Origin: Meconema thalassinum
Lineage: Eukaryota; Arthropoda; Insecta; Orthoptera; Tettigoniidae
Assembly (NCBI GenBank): GCA_946902985.2
Contig: OX336389.2
Location: 280,037,527-280,101,526 of the forward strand
Direction: 5' to 3'
DNA length: 64,000 nucleotides
In this document: positions 42,833 through 53,652 of the stretch, in pieces
Layout of the letters: each line of letters opens with the position of its first letter
Numbering within the stretch: the first letter of the stretch is position 1
Position numbers and translations under genes: made by a program
Notes under the pieces: model-generated
What the model was told of the DNA's origin: nothing
Seen by the model: the letters and a program-made list of their open reading frames with translations, nothing else
The model's database searches: none

Positions 42833-43860
42833 AGTCCTTCTTCCTGGCCTAGGGAACCCGGGGTCAATTCCCGACTGGGTCTTGGGATTTAAACTTTGAA
42901 TTAATGATTTCCCTGTGACGCCTTCATCTCTTTACAGTTATGTTACGGATACCAAAATAAGAAATGGACCGAGCACTAAACCTTGCGATACACCAGAATA
43001 AATTTCTTTCAGTTCTGAAAATTCGTTATTTACCTATACAGGACAATAATTGAAATATATCCACACCCTCGAAATGAGGAAACCGCTACAATTGCTCAGT
43101 GAATATACAAAATGAAGATTAACAAGTAGTTCCATGAAGAACAATACAGCCTATTTTCATGTATCCTAACTCATGTTAATTGCCTCTTTCAACATACAAA
43201 ATTGCAGTTTGATTGTTGTAATAGATTCGTAGATATTGAGAACCGTCTAAATATTACAGATGGTCGCCATGTTGGATATTTACTTATGTACTATTACATG
43301 AAGATCGCATGATTAGGACACAAGCAGTAAAAACGAGATTTTAAAATTTCGCACAGCTGCCATCTTGTGGTTATGAAAACAATTGAAATAAATTAGATGC
43401 CAGTGGATTAACATTTGTATAAGCATTTACCGTACAAAGTTTCACTGCACTCGGATGGTTAAATTGCGAGAAATGTCCATTTAAATGTTCATACTTCGCG
43501 TCGCTGCCATGTTGTATTTGTGCTCACCAGGTTACTGAAAGTCCTATAGGTGAACTTATGGTCATAACCTCTAAGGGCATAAAACATTCAGTTTGATTGC
43601 TCTAAAAGATTCGTAGATATTGAGAACCGTCTAAATATTTCAGATGGTCGCCATTTTGGATTGTTATATGTATAGGCCATAGAGTTATGTACCATTAAAG
43701 GAAAACTAATGCGTAGCTTGATAATTCAAACTTTCACTTCAATCGCATGATTACGACACAGTAAATGAAAACTTAATTTTAACAGTTCGCACAGCCGCCA
43801 TCTTGAGGTTATGTAAACAATTGAGCTAAATTAGATGCCAGTGCATTGCAATAACTTATA

Positions 43861-45533
43861 CAGGGTGTTACAAAAAGGTACGGCCAAACTTTCAGGAAAC
43901 ATTCCTCACACACAAAGAAATAAAATATGTTATGTGGGCATGTGTCCGGAAACGCCTAATTTCCATGTTAGAGCTCATTTTAGTTTTGTTAGTATGTACT
44001 GTACTTCCTCGATTCACCGCCAGTTGGCCCATTTGAAGGAAGGTAATGTTGACGTAATGTTAGAGCTCATTTTAGTTTCGTTAGTATGTACTGTACTTCC
44101 TCGATTCACCGCCAGTTGGCCCATTTGAAGGAAGGTAATGTTGACGTCAGTGCTTGTGTTGACATGCGACTCATTGCTCTACAGTACGAGCATCAAGCAC
44201 AAAAGTACGTAGCATCAACTGGTTAGTGTTCATCACGAACGTGGTTTTGCAGTCAGTGCAATGTTTACAAATGCGGAGTTGGCAGATGCCCATTTGATGT
44301 ATGGATTAGCACGAGGCAATAGCCGTGGCGCGGTACGTTTGTATCGAGACAGATTTCCAGAACGAAGGTGTCCCGACAGGAAGACGTTCGAAGCAATTGA
44401 TCGGCGTCTTAGGGAGCACGGAACATTCCAGCCTATGACTCGCGACTGGGGAAGACCTAGAACGACGAGGACACCTGCAATGGACGAGGCAATTCTTCGT
44501 GCAGTTGACGATAACCCTCATGTCAGCGTCAGAGAAGTTGCTGCTGTACAAGGTAACGTTGACCACGTCACTGTATGAAGAGTGCTACGGGAGAACCTGT
44601 TGTTCCCGTACCATGTACAGCGTGTGCAGGCACTATCAGCAGCTGATTGGCCTCCACGGGTACACTTCTGCGAATGGTTCATCCAACAATGTGTCAATCC
44701 TCATTTCAGTGCAAATGTTCTCTTTACGGATGAGGCGTCATTCCAACGTGATCAAATTGTAAATTTTCACAATCAACATGTGTGGGCTGACGAGAATCCG
44801 CACGCAATTGTGCAATCACGTCATCAACACAGATTTTCTGTGAGCGTTTGGGCAGGAATTGTTGGTGATGTCTTGATTGGGCCCCATGTTCTTCCACCTA
44901 CGCTCAATGGAGCACGCTATCATGATTTCATACGGGATACTCTACCTGTGCTGCTAGAACATGTGCCTTTACAAGTACGACACAACATGTGGTTCATGCA
45001 CGATGGAGCTCCTGCACATTTCAGTCGACGTGTTCGTACGCTTCTCAACAACAGATTCGGTGACCGATGGATTGGTAGAGGCAGACCAATTCCATGGCCT
45101 CCACGCTCTCCTGAACTCAACCCTCTTGACTTTCATTTATGGGGGCATTTGAAAGCTCTTGTCTACGCAACCCCGGTACCAAACGTAGAGACTCTTCGTG
45201 CTCGTATTGTGGACGGCTGTGATACAATACGCCATTCTCCAGGGCTGCATCAGCGCATCAGGGATTCTATGCGACGGAGGGTGGATGCATGTATCCTCGC
45301 TAACGGAGGACATTTTGAACATTTCCTGTAACAAAGTGTTTGAAGTCACGCTGGTACGTTCTGTTGCTGTGTGCTTCCATTCCATGATTAATGTGATTTG
45401 AAGAGAAGTAATAAAATGAGCTCTAACATGGAAATTAAGCGTTTCCGGACACATGTCCACATATCATATTTTCTTTCTTTGTGTGTGAGGAATGTTTCCT
45501 GAAAGTTTGGCCGTACCTTTTTGTAACACCCTG
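43861..45533 (+). mobile_element. Tc1/mariner-type DD41D transposon, nearly intact
   Basis: The ends are CAGGGTGTTACAAAAAGGTA and its inverse; arms match for ~118 bp (43861-~43979 and ~45413-45533). TA flanks both (43859-43860 and 45534-45535). An ~87-bp block (gttagagctcattttagtt ...) just inside the left arm is tandemly duplicated (43968-44055 and 44058-44143), and the end of the arm is part of the repeat. The insertion splits a repeat unit of E2. Confidence 0.93.
44261..45331 (+). pseudogene. DD41D transposase, full length with one in-frame stop
   Basis: The frame starts at MFTNAELADAHLMYGLARGN and runs to GGHFEHFL at 45331, ~356 residues, the expected full length. A single TGA at 44576-44578 interrupts it in the context HVTV-stop-RVLRENLLFPYH. 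Relatives have tryptophan here (TVWRVL-like), so a TGG to TGA change is likely. The N-terminal HTH region (VSVREVAAVQGNVDHVTV) precedes the stop. The catalytic core shows D in LFTDEASF, D in FMHDGAPAHF and D in SPELNPLDFHLWG, the last two separated by 41 residues. Apart from the stop I see no lesion, so it decayed recently. It is only distantly similar to the copy at 34.1-35.2 kb. Confidence 0.92.
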
Positions 45534-46639
45534 TATATAATCATTTACTGAACCACATTTTACTGCGCGCAGATGGTTAAATCGCGAGAAAAGTCTATTA
45601 AAATGTTTCAACTTCGCTTGGCCGCCATGATCGTTTTATACTTTACCGGTTTTTGAATCTTACATACTGTATATAAACTTATAGCAGTGTCCTTTATCAC
45701 CGTACAAAATTTCAGGTTGATATCAGTAATAGTTTCGGAGATATAGAATGCCAGTGAAATATTTCGCACAGCCGCCATCTTGAGGTTATGTAAATAATTG
45801 AACGAAGTAAGATGTCGGTGCATTACAATGTGTATAAACATATACTGTACCAAGTTTCATTGCGTTTGGTTGGTTGGATCGCGAGGAACGTCTATTTAAA
45901 AGTCGCAATTTCGCTTGGGAGCCATGTTGGTTTTGTAGTTACCAGGTTTTTGAAAGTCTCATAGGTGAACTTCTAGTAGTGCCCTTTATCACCGTACAAA
46001 ATTTCAGGGTGATATCTGTGATAGTTTCGGAGATAATAATGGTGAAATATTTCGCACAGCCGCCATGTTGGATTGGTAAGACGTAATAAAATTTGAATGG
46101 CACGGTCGGAAAATGTTGCTATGACCTTACCGAGTTTCATTGAAATCGCTCCAGCCGTTTATAATTTATTAGGGGGGGGGGCACACACACATACGCACAC
46201 ACATACACACACACGGACAAAAGGTGATCTCATAAGCCTATTTTTTTTTTCATAAAATGAAAATAGGCTAAACATAAATCCGAACTCTCATAAGTCTTAC
46301 GACCGTGAGAATGACTCTACTTTCCGCGATGTAGACCTACTTGTTTCTTTCCAAAGAGCAGAAGGGCCATTTAAGGACGAAGGTTGAATCGTTAATCAAT
46401 GCAACTATTAATTTTTCTCGCAAACAGCAAAAGATTCAAAAATTCTAATGAAAGTGTATGGAATGTACTACAAATGAAGCCACCAGATGTTGCAAGAGAA
46501 CGAAGGGATGGTGTGGGTCTACTGTAATCAAGCACTCGAGTTGAGTCGGTGATATATATTGTTCCAAAATGGAGGTCATGAAACATGATAAAGGCTAGTA
46601 CGTCCTCCGCTGCAGAAATGTACGGGAATGCAATCCAGA

Positions 46640-47160
46640 GCTGGGGGTGTGCAGGGTTTGCATGTGATGTCCTATCGAACAGAAGCTAAACTACCGATCT
46701 GCCATTTGTGTGTCGCAATTGCGTTGTGTAGAATTCTTGGACAACGCCATCATTCTATCAACACGATACCGCGACAGCTCACTTAGCAGACATCATTATG
46801 CCGTGCTTACAGTGGTGGGCATGGGAGGATCTTCCACATCAGCCTTATTCTCCTGATCTGTGTCCACGTGACTATGATCTTAACCCAGAAAGATAGAAGT
46901 CATTGTGTGGAAAACGGTTTGCTAACAAAGAAGACATCTTAACAGTATTTCGGCGAAAGGTAGCATATGTTAGCGCTTCACCTACAGAACCTGTACTAAA
47001 ATGGATAGCCTGGGTGAAAACTTCGAGGTTGCTAATCTGTGTGTACGTATATGTCCATGCCATAACAAAACACTGTTGTTCAGTGTCCCATGTTCTGCCT
47101 CTCTTCCTCCTGCATGCACAGTCTTCATTTAGTGGCTTCATTCGAAAGTGCATTCCATAA
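46640..47160 (+). pseudogene. Mariner DD34D transposase C-terminal remnant
   Basis: From 46759 the frame reads QHDTATAHLADIIMPCLQWW, then AWEDLPHQPYSPDLCPRDYD, a stop, and CGKRFANKEDILTVFRRKVA. HD....H followed by YSPDL.P.DY is the second and third catalytic aspartate region of mariners, with 34 residues between. The KRF.N.EDIL block after the stop is also typical. The first aspartate and the N-terminus are not readable upstream, and no TIRs were found. It is an old, dead fragment independent of the TIR copy at 21.8 kb. Confidence 0.75.
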
Positions 47161-47169
47161 ATTTTGAAA

Positions 47170-48219
47170 CCATATCATATCTTAGATTGTTCGTGTTGTC
47201 CCTTGTTTGCGAGATAAGCAAGGAGGTCCATGACTTATGAATCAACTCTCGTATATCTCCCATTTCTGTTCGTATTTTGATAACTATCCATCTTGATTAC
47301 TTCAGTCAGAAAGGGTATTTAAGTAATATTACAGTGCTCAGTTAATCATTCAGTGAAAGTAATGAATTAAAGTGATTTAAACGTTCAATGTAGGGTAACC
47401 TACTCAACTGCTAAGCGAATTGAACGATATATTTCTCATAAACTCAGAACATCTTAGGCTGACGATGCAACCCACACACCGTGTAAATTTACTGGATTGA
47501 ACGATAGTAGGCCTACATTTGTTGCTGATACCCGAATAAAACATTTAAAGTGAGCCGTTAAGAGGTAATGCAAGCTTCTCTCAATTCGTTAAAGGGTGTT
47601 CTCCTCTTGTGAAAGACACATAAATTGTGGGTTAACCCACCTTACCTTTTACGGTCTCAATTTATGTCTGCATTTTCTTTTTACAGGTCGTTTTTTGTAT
47701 GGGCACCATTCAATTAATGCTCACCATTGTGTGCAGTCCACGACCTTGCTACAGTCGCTCATGTTCTGGCTATTGAACATTGTCATTGTTCAGGACTTTG
47801 GTCCGCACTTAACTGTCAATCTGAAGGACGCTCCTTTTTTAGTTTTTATAATTGCAGTTTAGGCAGTTGGCCAAATTATTATACTAAAACTAAAGACCGC
47901 CTAATTTTTTTATTGTTAATTGATTCACAGAATCTTCATTAATGTATAGATTTTCTGTATCCTGATGAGGAGAATGTTTTTTGTGGCATTCAAACCAGAT
48001 CAGACTTTGTCGTCAATTGAATTAACCAGGGCCATAGAGAGCATACACGGGCCCTAGGACTAAGACTTCCGGGCCCCTCTATTTTATTCAACCTGTGACA
48101 TAATTTTGGAATTACGATATTAAGGTTGTCCTTTTTATACCCCCACCCCCAAAAGAAATAAAAGAAAGCTCGGTAGCTTGCCCAACTGAATATTAATTTA
48201 ATTCTTTTTAGTTATTCAG

Positions 48220-48257
<38 letters not shown>

Positions 48258-48330
48258 ACTTAAATAATGGATACTAAGACCCCGTTGGCCTGTTTGCTAT
48301 CTCTTGATGAATGAAGTTCATTTGCATTTG
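47170..48330. other. No gene supported
   Basis: AT-rich DNA. A possible hAT-like left end (cagggccatagagagcatac) is at 48027 but no right end was found. (CT)n at 48222-48254. Confidence 0.3.
48222..48254. repeat. (CT)n microsatellite
   Basis: Sixteen uninterrupted ct copies. Confidence 0.95.
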
Positions 48331-48334
48331 TCTT

Positions 48335-48610
48335 TTGGCACAGGCTAGAGTAAAATGTGGCTTTTCACCGATGTCTCAGTCTCACTCATGGCTGTGATTA
48401 TATGGAAGCTACTGAGGTATGGGTGGTGCTTAGTAATCACATTCAGGGCACAGTCAGTGCCTGTGGATGCTGTGAAAGGTTCTACTCATAGGGTTAGTAC
48501 TGCTGTTCTGACTCAGTGAGGAAAGCAATGGCAAACTACCTCACTCCTCATCTTGCCTAGTACGCCTCAATATAGCGCTGCCTTGGGATTTTGTGGGTAC
48601 CTACCCACAT
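48335..48610 (+). repeat. Unclassified interspersed repeat
   Basis: gcaatggcaaactacctcac, catcttgcctagtacgcctc and gctgccttgggattttgtgg match the reverse complement of 20075-20150. Upstream limits are uncertain. Confidence 0.5.
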
Positions 48611-48835
48611 AACCTAACGGCGGTACTTTTTGAGGATCCAACCAGTCCTCGGGTTGACTACCTAACAGAAGAACCCGTTATATCTCTAAAATGCCCTTAC
48701 ACCAATGCATTCTGTTCATAATCGAGAAAATAAATACACAAAATTAACACTCAAGATTCCTATCCACCAAACCATGAAGTTCAATAAATCTTTGGTTTGC
48801 AACACCTCATGCCTCTTCAACTCCTTCGACTTATA

Positions 48836-49494
48836 CAGGGTGTTCGCAGCAAGCCCTGCTTTGTGCGGTAACTCGTTTATTTTTCAAGATATTTTAACTT
48901 TGACACTTGCTTTGGAAAGTACTTTTCAAGCTCTAAAACTTATGTATCGTTATGTATTGTGTGAAGTTCATGCATAACGCGCAAATCAACTTTTTGTCGC
49001 ACGGTTTTGGCACTTTTTTGCCCAAATCGTTTTTTTGACACCACCTATCGAAAGAACGACATGGAATTAGTCGAATAAGCCGCCAAAATATCAGTTTTTG
49101 CCCAAATCAAAACCCGCAAAATGCGAGTTTGTGTTTAGATTGGTTCGACCGGGCCGGACAGAGGAGGTCGCATGCCATAAGCGGACGAAAATCTAAACAC
49201 AAACTCGCATTTTGCTAGTTTGATTTGGGCAAAAACTGATATTTTGGTGGCTAATTCGACTAATTCGATGTCGCTCTTTCGATAGGTGATGTCAGAAAAC
49301 CGATTTGGGCAAAAGAGTGCCAAAACTGTGCCACAAAAAGTTGATTTGCGCGGTAAGCGCGAACTTGACACAAAAACCAAGGAAACAAAAGTTTTAGAGC
49401 TTGAAAAGTACTTTCCAAAGCAAGTGTCAAAATTAAAATATATTTAAAAACAAACGAGTTACAGTACAAATTAGGGCTTGCTGCGAACACCCTG
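48836..49494. mobile_element. 659-bp near-palindromic foldback element, TA target
   Basis: The ends are CAGGGTGTTCGCAGCAAGCC and its inverse, flanked by TA (48834-48835 and 49495-49496). The left ~300 bp and right ~300 bp are inverted copies throughout, with scattered differences, around a ~52-bp centre (49140-49191). No frame is credible. The CAGGGTG terminus is shared with the two DD41D elements, whose transposase could have moved it. Transcription across it would give a long hairpin RNA. Confidence 0.9.
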
Positions 49495-49696
49495 TATAAG
49501 TCTGCAGCGCTGCAGCGCTCAAAAGTCGTCTTTCATCCTGCTTCATGTAGCAGTATACCTGTCACATCTGATTACTGCATTATGCTAAATGGAAGAATGT
49601 TGTTTAAACTTATCTGTTATACGAAACTTGAGACCTAAACTTCCGCTCCTGTTCACTACTCACTCGGGACTCCGAGTTTTCATGTTAGGGCATATA

Positions 49697-49768
49697 GGCT
49701 TAAATACGTGTTTCCCCGCCTAATGTACTTGGGCACAAAATTGTGTGTTGACCGATTGGAAAGCTTTC
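49697..49768. repeat. Family M arm fragment
   Basis: ccccgcctaatgtacttggg and gtgttgaccgattggaaagc match the right arm of family M. Confidence 0.6.
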
Positions 49769-50066
49769 ATTATTAATTCATGAGTGAAGTCCTAGGCTGT
49801 ACTGTAGACTGCGGGAAACTCATAGAGCGGGAGGGTGTTGAGTATTACGAAGAGTTAGGCCCTATATGAAACTCATTTCAGATTACTGTATACATGTTAA
49901 AATAATACGCTGAAAGCTTTTAACATAATATCTAAAATGCCGCAATAAAACAGGGAATCTAATCTAAGATAATTTATCTAAAAATTAACAAACAAAGAAT
50001 ACATCCATGTACATGAAATTATGGTCCTTGTTATTCTTTTAGTTAAGTCTGGTGATGATTTGTCTC

Positions 50067-50461
50067 TCGTCCACCTCGTTGCAAAGTGGCTATCACAACG
50101 GAGGCCCGAGTTCGATTCCCGGCCCTGCCAAGAAATGTAATTCTGGTCTGAGGGATGGAACGGGGTTCATTCAGCCTCGTGAGGTAAAACTGAGAAGAAG
50201 TGAGTACGATTCCTACCTCAGCCGTCTTGGAAGTGGTTGTTAGTGGTTTCCCATTTCTACTCCAGGCAAATGCCTGGATGGTGCCTAACTTAAGGCCACG
50301 GCCGCTTTATATCCAAATCCTATCCTCAATTACAAATACACACACTAGTACATACATCACAGTGACACAGGTTAGCAGACTAATTCTACACACACCCAAG
50401 ACCACGGGGCTACATGACCATGATTTCGCGAATCCCCTAAAGGAATCAACAACAACAATTT
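50067..50461 (+). repeat. SINE family A, full length
   Basis: cacctcgttgcaaagtggct head (short gap after it), cgagttcgattcccggccct, second unit, core (actccaggcaaatgcctgga), and tail ending aatcaacaacaacaat. Confidence 0.85.
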
Positions 50462-50469
50462 GCCTCTCC

Positions 50470-51380
50470 CATTCCTTCTTCTAGCGGCTTCATCACGCAC
50501 AATTCACTTCGAACTGGCAAGCTAATCGAAGTACTGCATACCATACAACATTTACAGTAGAATTCATTTTTTGGTGTCTTATGACCGGCAACTAGGATTG
50601 TAATGGCCCACCTTGTGGCGTATTGAAGAGACTTCCTCAGAATATAAATAAACGTAAACCAAAACTGACTGCAAACCTTAACAAATGAATTGAAACTAAT
50701 GTCTTCTTATCAAGGAACTTCCTCTAATATTTCAGCTACAAGACAGAGCTTACCCTCTGAGGTTTGTATTGCTTCGAAGGGGAGAGGCTGATCATTATTG
50801 CCGACTTGATGGTTGGCCTTAATGCATCACTTTTCATTACACCGGGCTCGTACCCTCCCTTGACGTCTCCTAATGCATTCTGCTGCCGCCGCGCCGTATC
50901 GCACTTGATAGGGTGAGCTAGAGCATGATCAATATAATAAATATTGGCACATTTGTTCTCAGCAATTCTCTGGAATATATTTCAAAATATTTCAAAAAAT
51001 GGTTTGGTTTTCGATCTGATTGACCAAGTAGCCAGCCAGAATTGGTATAGACCCCTATATACCGGGTGCATTTTAGCCCCGTGGTGCATAAGTAGCACAA
51101 TTGAAACGGTGATTTCAAAAACGCCCCAAGTCCAGAAAGTAAAAGTTTTCAGGAGAAACAAAACAACTGGATTTGATTAAAAATAACTCTTGAAGCCAAA
51201 ATGTTGCAACATCATACATTAGTCGTCCATTCAATCTGTATTTCTAGAAAAGGAAAATGTTGTACGTCTTGTGAGTAACCGTCAATGGATGTGCAAAGCA
51301 AGTGGACTTGGGATATTTTTGAAATCAATGCTTGCTATTTTGGAAAAGAATGGCTTCAAATCTGTACATTTCTAATGTCA
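50470..51380. other. No gene supported
   Basis: AT-rich DNA without a recognised gene. The words cttgtggcgtattgaaga near 50618 recall the 57-bp block at 3.9 kb, but the match is too short to call. Confidence 0.3.
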
Positions 51381-51384
51381 GTCA

Positions 51385-51456
51385 GGCAAACCGCGAAGCC
51401 AACAGATTCAAATCACTGAGAACAATCGTATTGACCGACTAAAAAGCTGCAAAAAG
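51385..51456. repeat. Family M arm fragment
   Basis: gaacaatcgtattgaccgac and taaaaagctgcaaaaag are the right arm motif with changes. Confidence 0.6.
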
Positions 51457-51490
51457 ACTCATTAGATGGATCATCAGATCCAACAACCCC

Positions 51491-51676
51491 TTAATGTCCA
51501 ACAAGTGACTCAATATGCTGCACAGACTGTAGTTCCAAATACTTCATCAAAGATTTAACATCATCAAGTTTCTTTTGCTGAACTCGGTTTGGTTGCAAGT
51601 AAGCCTTACATTCAGGGATTATCCACTTCATATTAGGTTTTAAGATGCGGAAGTATTCTGGCGTCATCCCACTCAT
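51491..51676 (-). CDS. Small ORF, coding-like, unrecognised
   Basis: The frame starts in good context (ccaaacaATGAGTGGG) and encodes 61 residues: MSGMTPEYFRILKPNMKWII, then a basic/amphipathic middle (LQPNRVQQKKLDDVKSLMKY) and ends ESLVGH. Composition is protein-like and lacks the repeats that explain other frames here. It lies between a family M fragment and a hAT-like left end, so it may be a relic exon of a transposon or a small host gene. I do not recognise a family. Confidence 0.3.
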   Translation of the reverse strand: MSGMTPEYFRILKPNMKWIIPECKAYLQPNRVQQKKLDDVKSLMKYLELQSVQHIESLVGH

Positions 51677-51689
51677 TGTTTGGCTGCAC

Positions 51690-51945
51690 CAGGGGTCTCA
51701 ACCTTTTTGACACTGCGACCCCCTTTTTAGGCTGAGCATTTTGACGTCCCCCCCCCCCCCCCACAAGTTTTAACGTTAAAACAATAATTAAAAATTTACA
51801 ATAAATGTTAAGTTGTATTCATAAAAACGCTTGTAACTAATATTAATAAACATTAATTCAAAAATTGGTTAATTCCAAACAAGCTCAAGTTTCTCATTAA
51901 TTGAATAAAATAACGTAAAAGTTTAATACAATGTGAGTGTATTCT
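51690..51945 (+). mobile_element. hAT-like left-end fragment
   Basis: CAGGGGTCTCAACCTTTTTG followed by gcgacccccttttt and a C-run is typical of one end of non-autonomous hAT elements. No matching right end or TSD was found. The last ~45 bp (aaaataacgtaaaagtttaa ...) recur at 52781-52820. Confidence 0.5.
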
Positions 51946-52570
51946 TTTTTTAATAAAAAAGTGACAGTCTGAAAGACTAAACTTTGTATCATTTTAAATG
52001 CTACAAATGCTGAAAAAAGCTAGAAAGGCTGGAGGCTTCTCGCTTCGCTCGAAGCCAAAGACTCTTGACATGTTAGAAAATTATCTGCATAATACTTATC
52101 TTGCTTTATAATACTTTACCTTGTTTCAAATTACTCGCGAACGGCAAGTGCAAACCAAGGGCAAAGCAAGGTCAAGCGCGCGGAGGGAGATGGCTGGATG
52201 ACGTGCCCCTTCCATCCAGTCCAAAAACACTTATAGTGGGCGATGTATTGAAGACAGAGATATGCTCTCGCGGACTTTCTTGTGGAACATTTCATGCTGA
52301 CCAATTCTTACGCTCATAGTATATTGATATTTTGAACGGTTTGCCCAGCGTAAGCTTAAGAAGTGCACGGACGCCAAGTTTGTTTTTGACTTTTTCACTG
52401 AAATCGTTACTGCTTGGCTTCCTTTCATCATACATAAAATATTTTCTACAGAATCTTTCCTCGAGACATCCTTTACAGAATGGTGAAAACCGCATCAAAA
52501 TCCATGCAGTAGTTCTCGAGATTACCCGTGACATCCAAGAATCGGGGATTTTTGTCTTATACTAACGAAG

Positions 52571-52624
52571 GGGCCGATAACCTCGATGTTAGGCCCCTTA
52601 AAACAACAATTATCATCATCATCA
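52571..52624 (+). mobile_element. 54-bp LINE tail insertion with 13-bp TSD
   Basis: tatactaacgaag occurs at 52558-52570 and 52625-52637. Between them is only gggccgataacctcgatgtt, aggccccttaaaacaacaat and tatcatcatcatca: the last ~54 bp of the LINE whose 3' end is at 59100. The extreme 5' truncation and intact TSD show that reverse transcription aborted almost at once. Confidence 0.92.
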
Positions 52625-52766
52625 TATACTAACGAAGTAGAGATTGTCAGGGAACACATGCACCAAGCGGTACTATGACGTCACACACCTCAGCGCATCT
52701 GGGTACATTTCGTCCCGTCACCGTAACGTAACGCCAGACTCCAGCGTAACGACGAAGTCGACAAGA

Positions 52767-52820
52767 TCATTTGAAATGATAAAATAACGTAAAAGTTTAA
52801 TACAATGTGAGTGTATTCTT
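52767..52820 (+). repeat. Direct repeat of 51894-51945
   Basis: aaaataacgtaaaagtttaa + tacaatgtgagtgtattctt is present in both places. Here it is followed immediately by a mariner TIR remnant. Confidence 0.75.
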
Positions 52821-52827
52821 CTCCGGC

Positions 52828-52854
52828 TCGTTACTTTTTGAATGCCCCTTATAG
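52828..52854 (-). repeat. Solo TIR of the 21.8-kb mariner family
   Basis: tcgttactttttgaatgccccttat differs from the right TIR at 22578-22600 at only a few positions. No partner TIR was found within 1 kb. Confidence 0.65.
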
Positions 52855-52894
52855 ATCCCTCCTGCGGCGCTCACAAGCGACCGATCGTGACAAA

Positions 52895-53410
52895 TGAGCA
52901 TTCAAATGAAAGAGAATAGACATTAGCAGTGACTAATTGCACTAAAATTTCATAAATATCAGTACATTCTTTTAAAAAATGACTTAAAAATGTACGAAGT
53001 GTGCGATTTTCAGATACTGTTGCTGTAGGAAAATACGTTCCATAATTGCTGTCCACTTCACATTTTGGCTGCTGTGACACCTGTTTCATGTCATTTTAAC
53101 ATTCTGAGGTCTTTCCTTTATCATTTTGCATGAATTTGAGAAACAGTAAATGAAAGGAATGAATACTCAAATCATATAATTTCATAAATATCGAATAACA
53201 GGTGAGTGTTACAGCTAAGCTGTCAATCAATGGACTCAGCACACAAATGACATTAGCAGTGACGAATTGCATTCTAATTTTATACATATCAATTTTTGTA
53301 AGAAGTGTGCGATTTGAAAATACTGTTGCTGTAGGAAAATACGCGACATCATTTCTGTTCAGTTCGCATTTTGGCCGTAGGGACGCCTGTTTCATGTCCA
53401 AACTATTAAA
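52895..53410. repeat. Tandem duplication, ~320-bp period
   Basis: The block gacattagcagtgactaatt ... tgctgtaggaaaatacg ... gacacctgtttcatgtc (52920-53092) recurs as gacattagcagtgacgaatt ... gacgcctgtttcatgtc (53248-53400). The copies differ by substitutions and a ~40-bp indel. Confidence 0.7.
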
Positions 53411-53509
53411 TGTTAATTCATTTACAACCTATTGGGGAAAGTGTTGTTTATGAACATGCGAGTTTTCTCGCACGGGTTCGCTAGTAAGCGCATATATTGT
53501 GAATATCAT

Positions 53510-53652
53510 AATCCATACTTGTAGAAATAGACTTAATAGCCCGAGTGGAAAGGATCTGATGATGATCGCTTGACGATCTAAACTGGCCATTTCAGGATTA
53601 GGGTACCTCCTAATACAATTGGGAACAATCGTGTTGACCGACTGAAAGATTA
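53510..53652. repeat. Family M fragment
   Basis: ggatctgatgatgatcgctt, tcaggattagggtacctcct and gtgttgaccgactgaaagat match the body and right arm of the 21.3-22.7 kb copy. Confidence 0.65.

Larger units (their letters stand above)
43148..46269 (+). mobile_element. Tandem-repeat element E2, split by a DD41D transposon
   Basis: Near the left end is agcctattttcatg; the right end is its inverse atgaaaataggct (46257-46269), which also pairs with agcctattttt just upstream as a hairpin. Inside are complex repeats of ~300-440 bp, with cgcacagccgccatcttgag at about 43351, 43789 and 45767 and gagaaccgtctaaatatt at 43238 and 43621. A G-run, a (CA)n tract (46181-46213) and tgatctcataag precede the end, as in E1. 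Removing the DD41D element leaves about 1.45 kb. Similarity to E3 extends ~35 bp upstream of 43148, so the inverted motif is subterminal. Confidence 0.55.

Noticed and set aside
44306..44566. Minus-strand frames overlapping the DD41D transposase (also 44920-45120 and 45137-45460)
   Set aside because: They are antisense shadows of the conserved transposase frame.
48027..48180. A further hAT element starting cagggccatagagagc
   Set aside because: No matching right end or 8-bp TSD could be found, and a CAGGG word alone is weak evidence.
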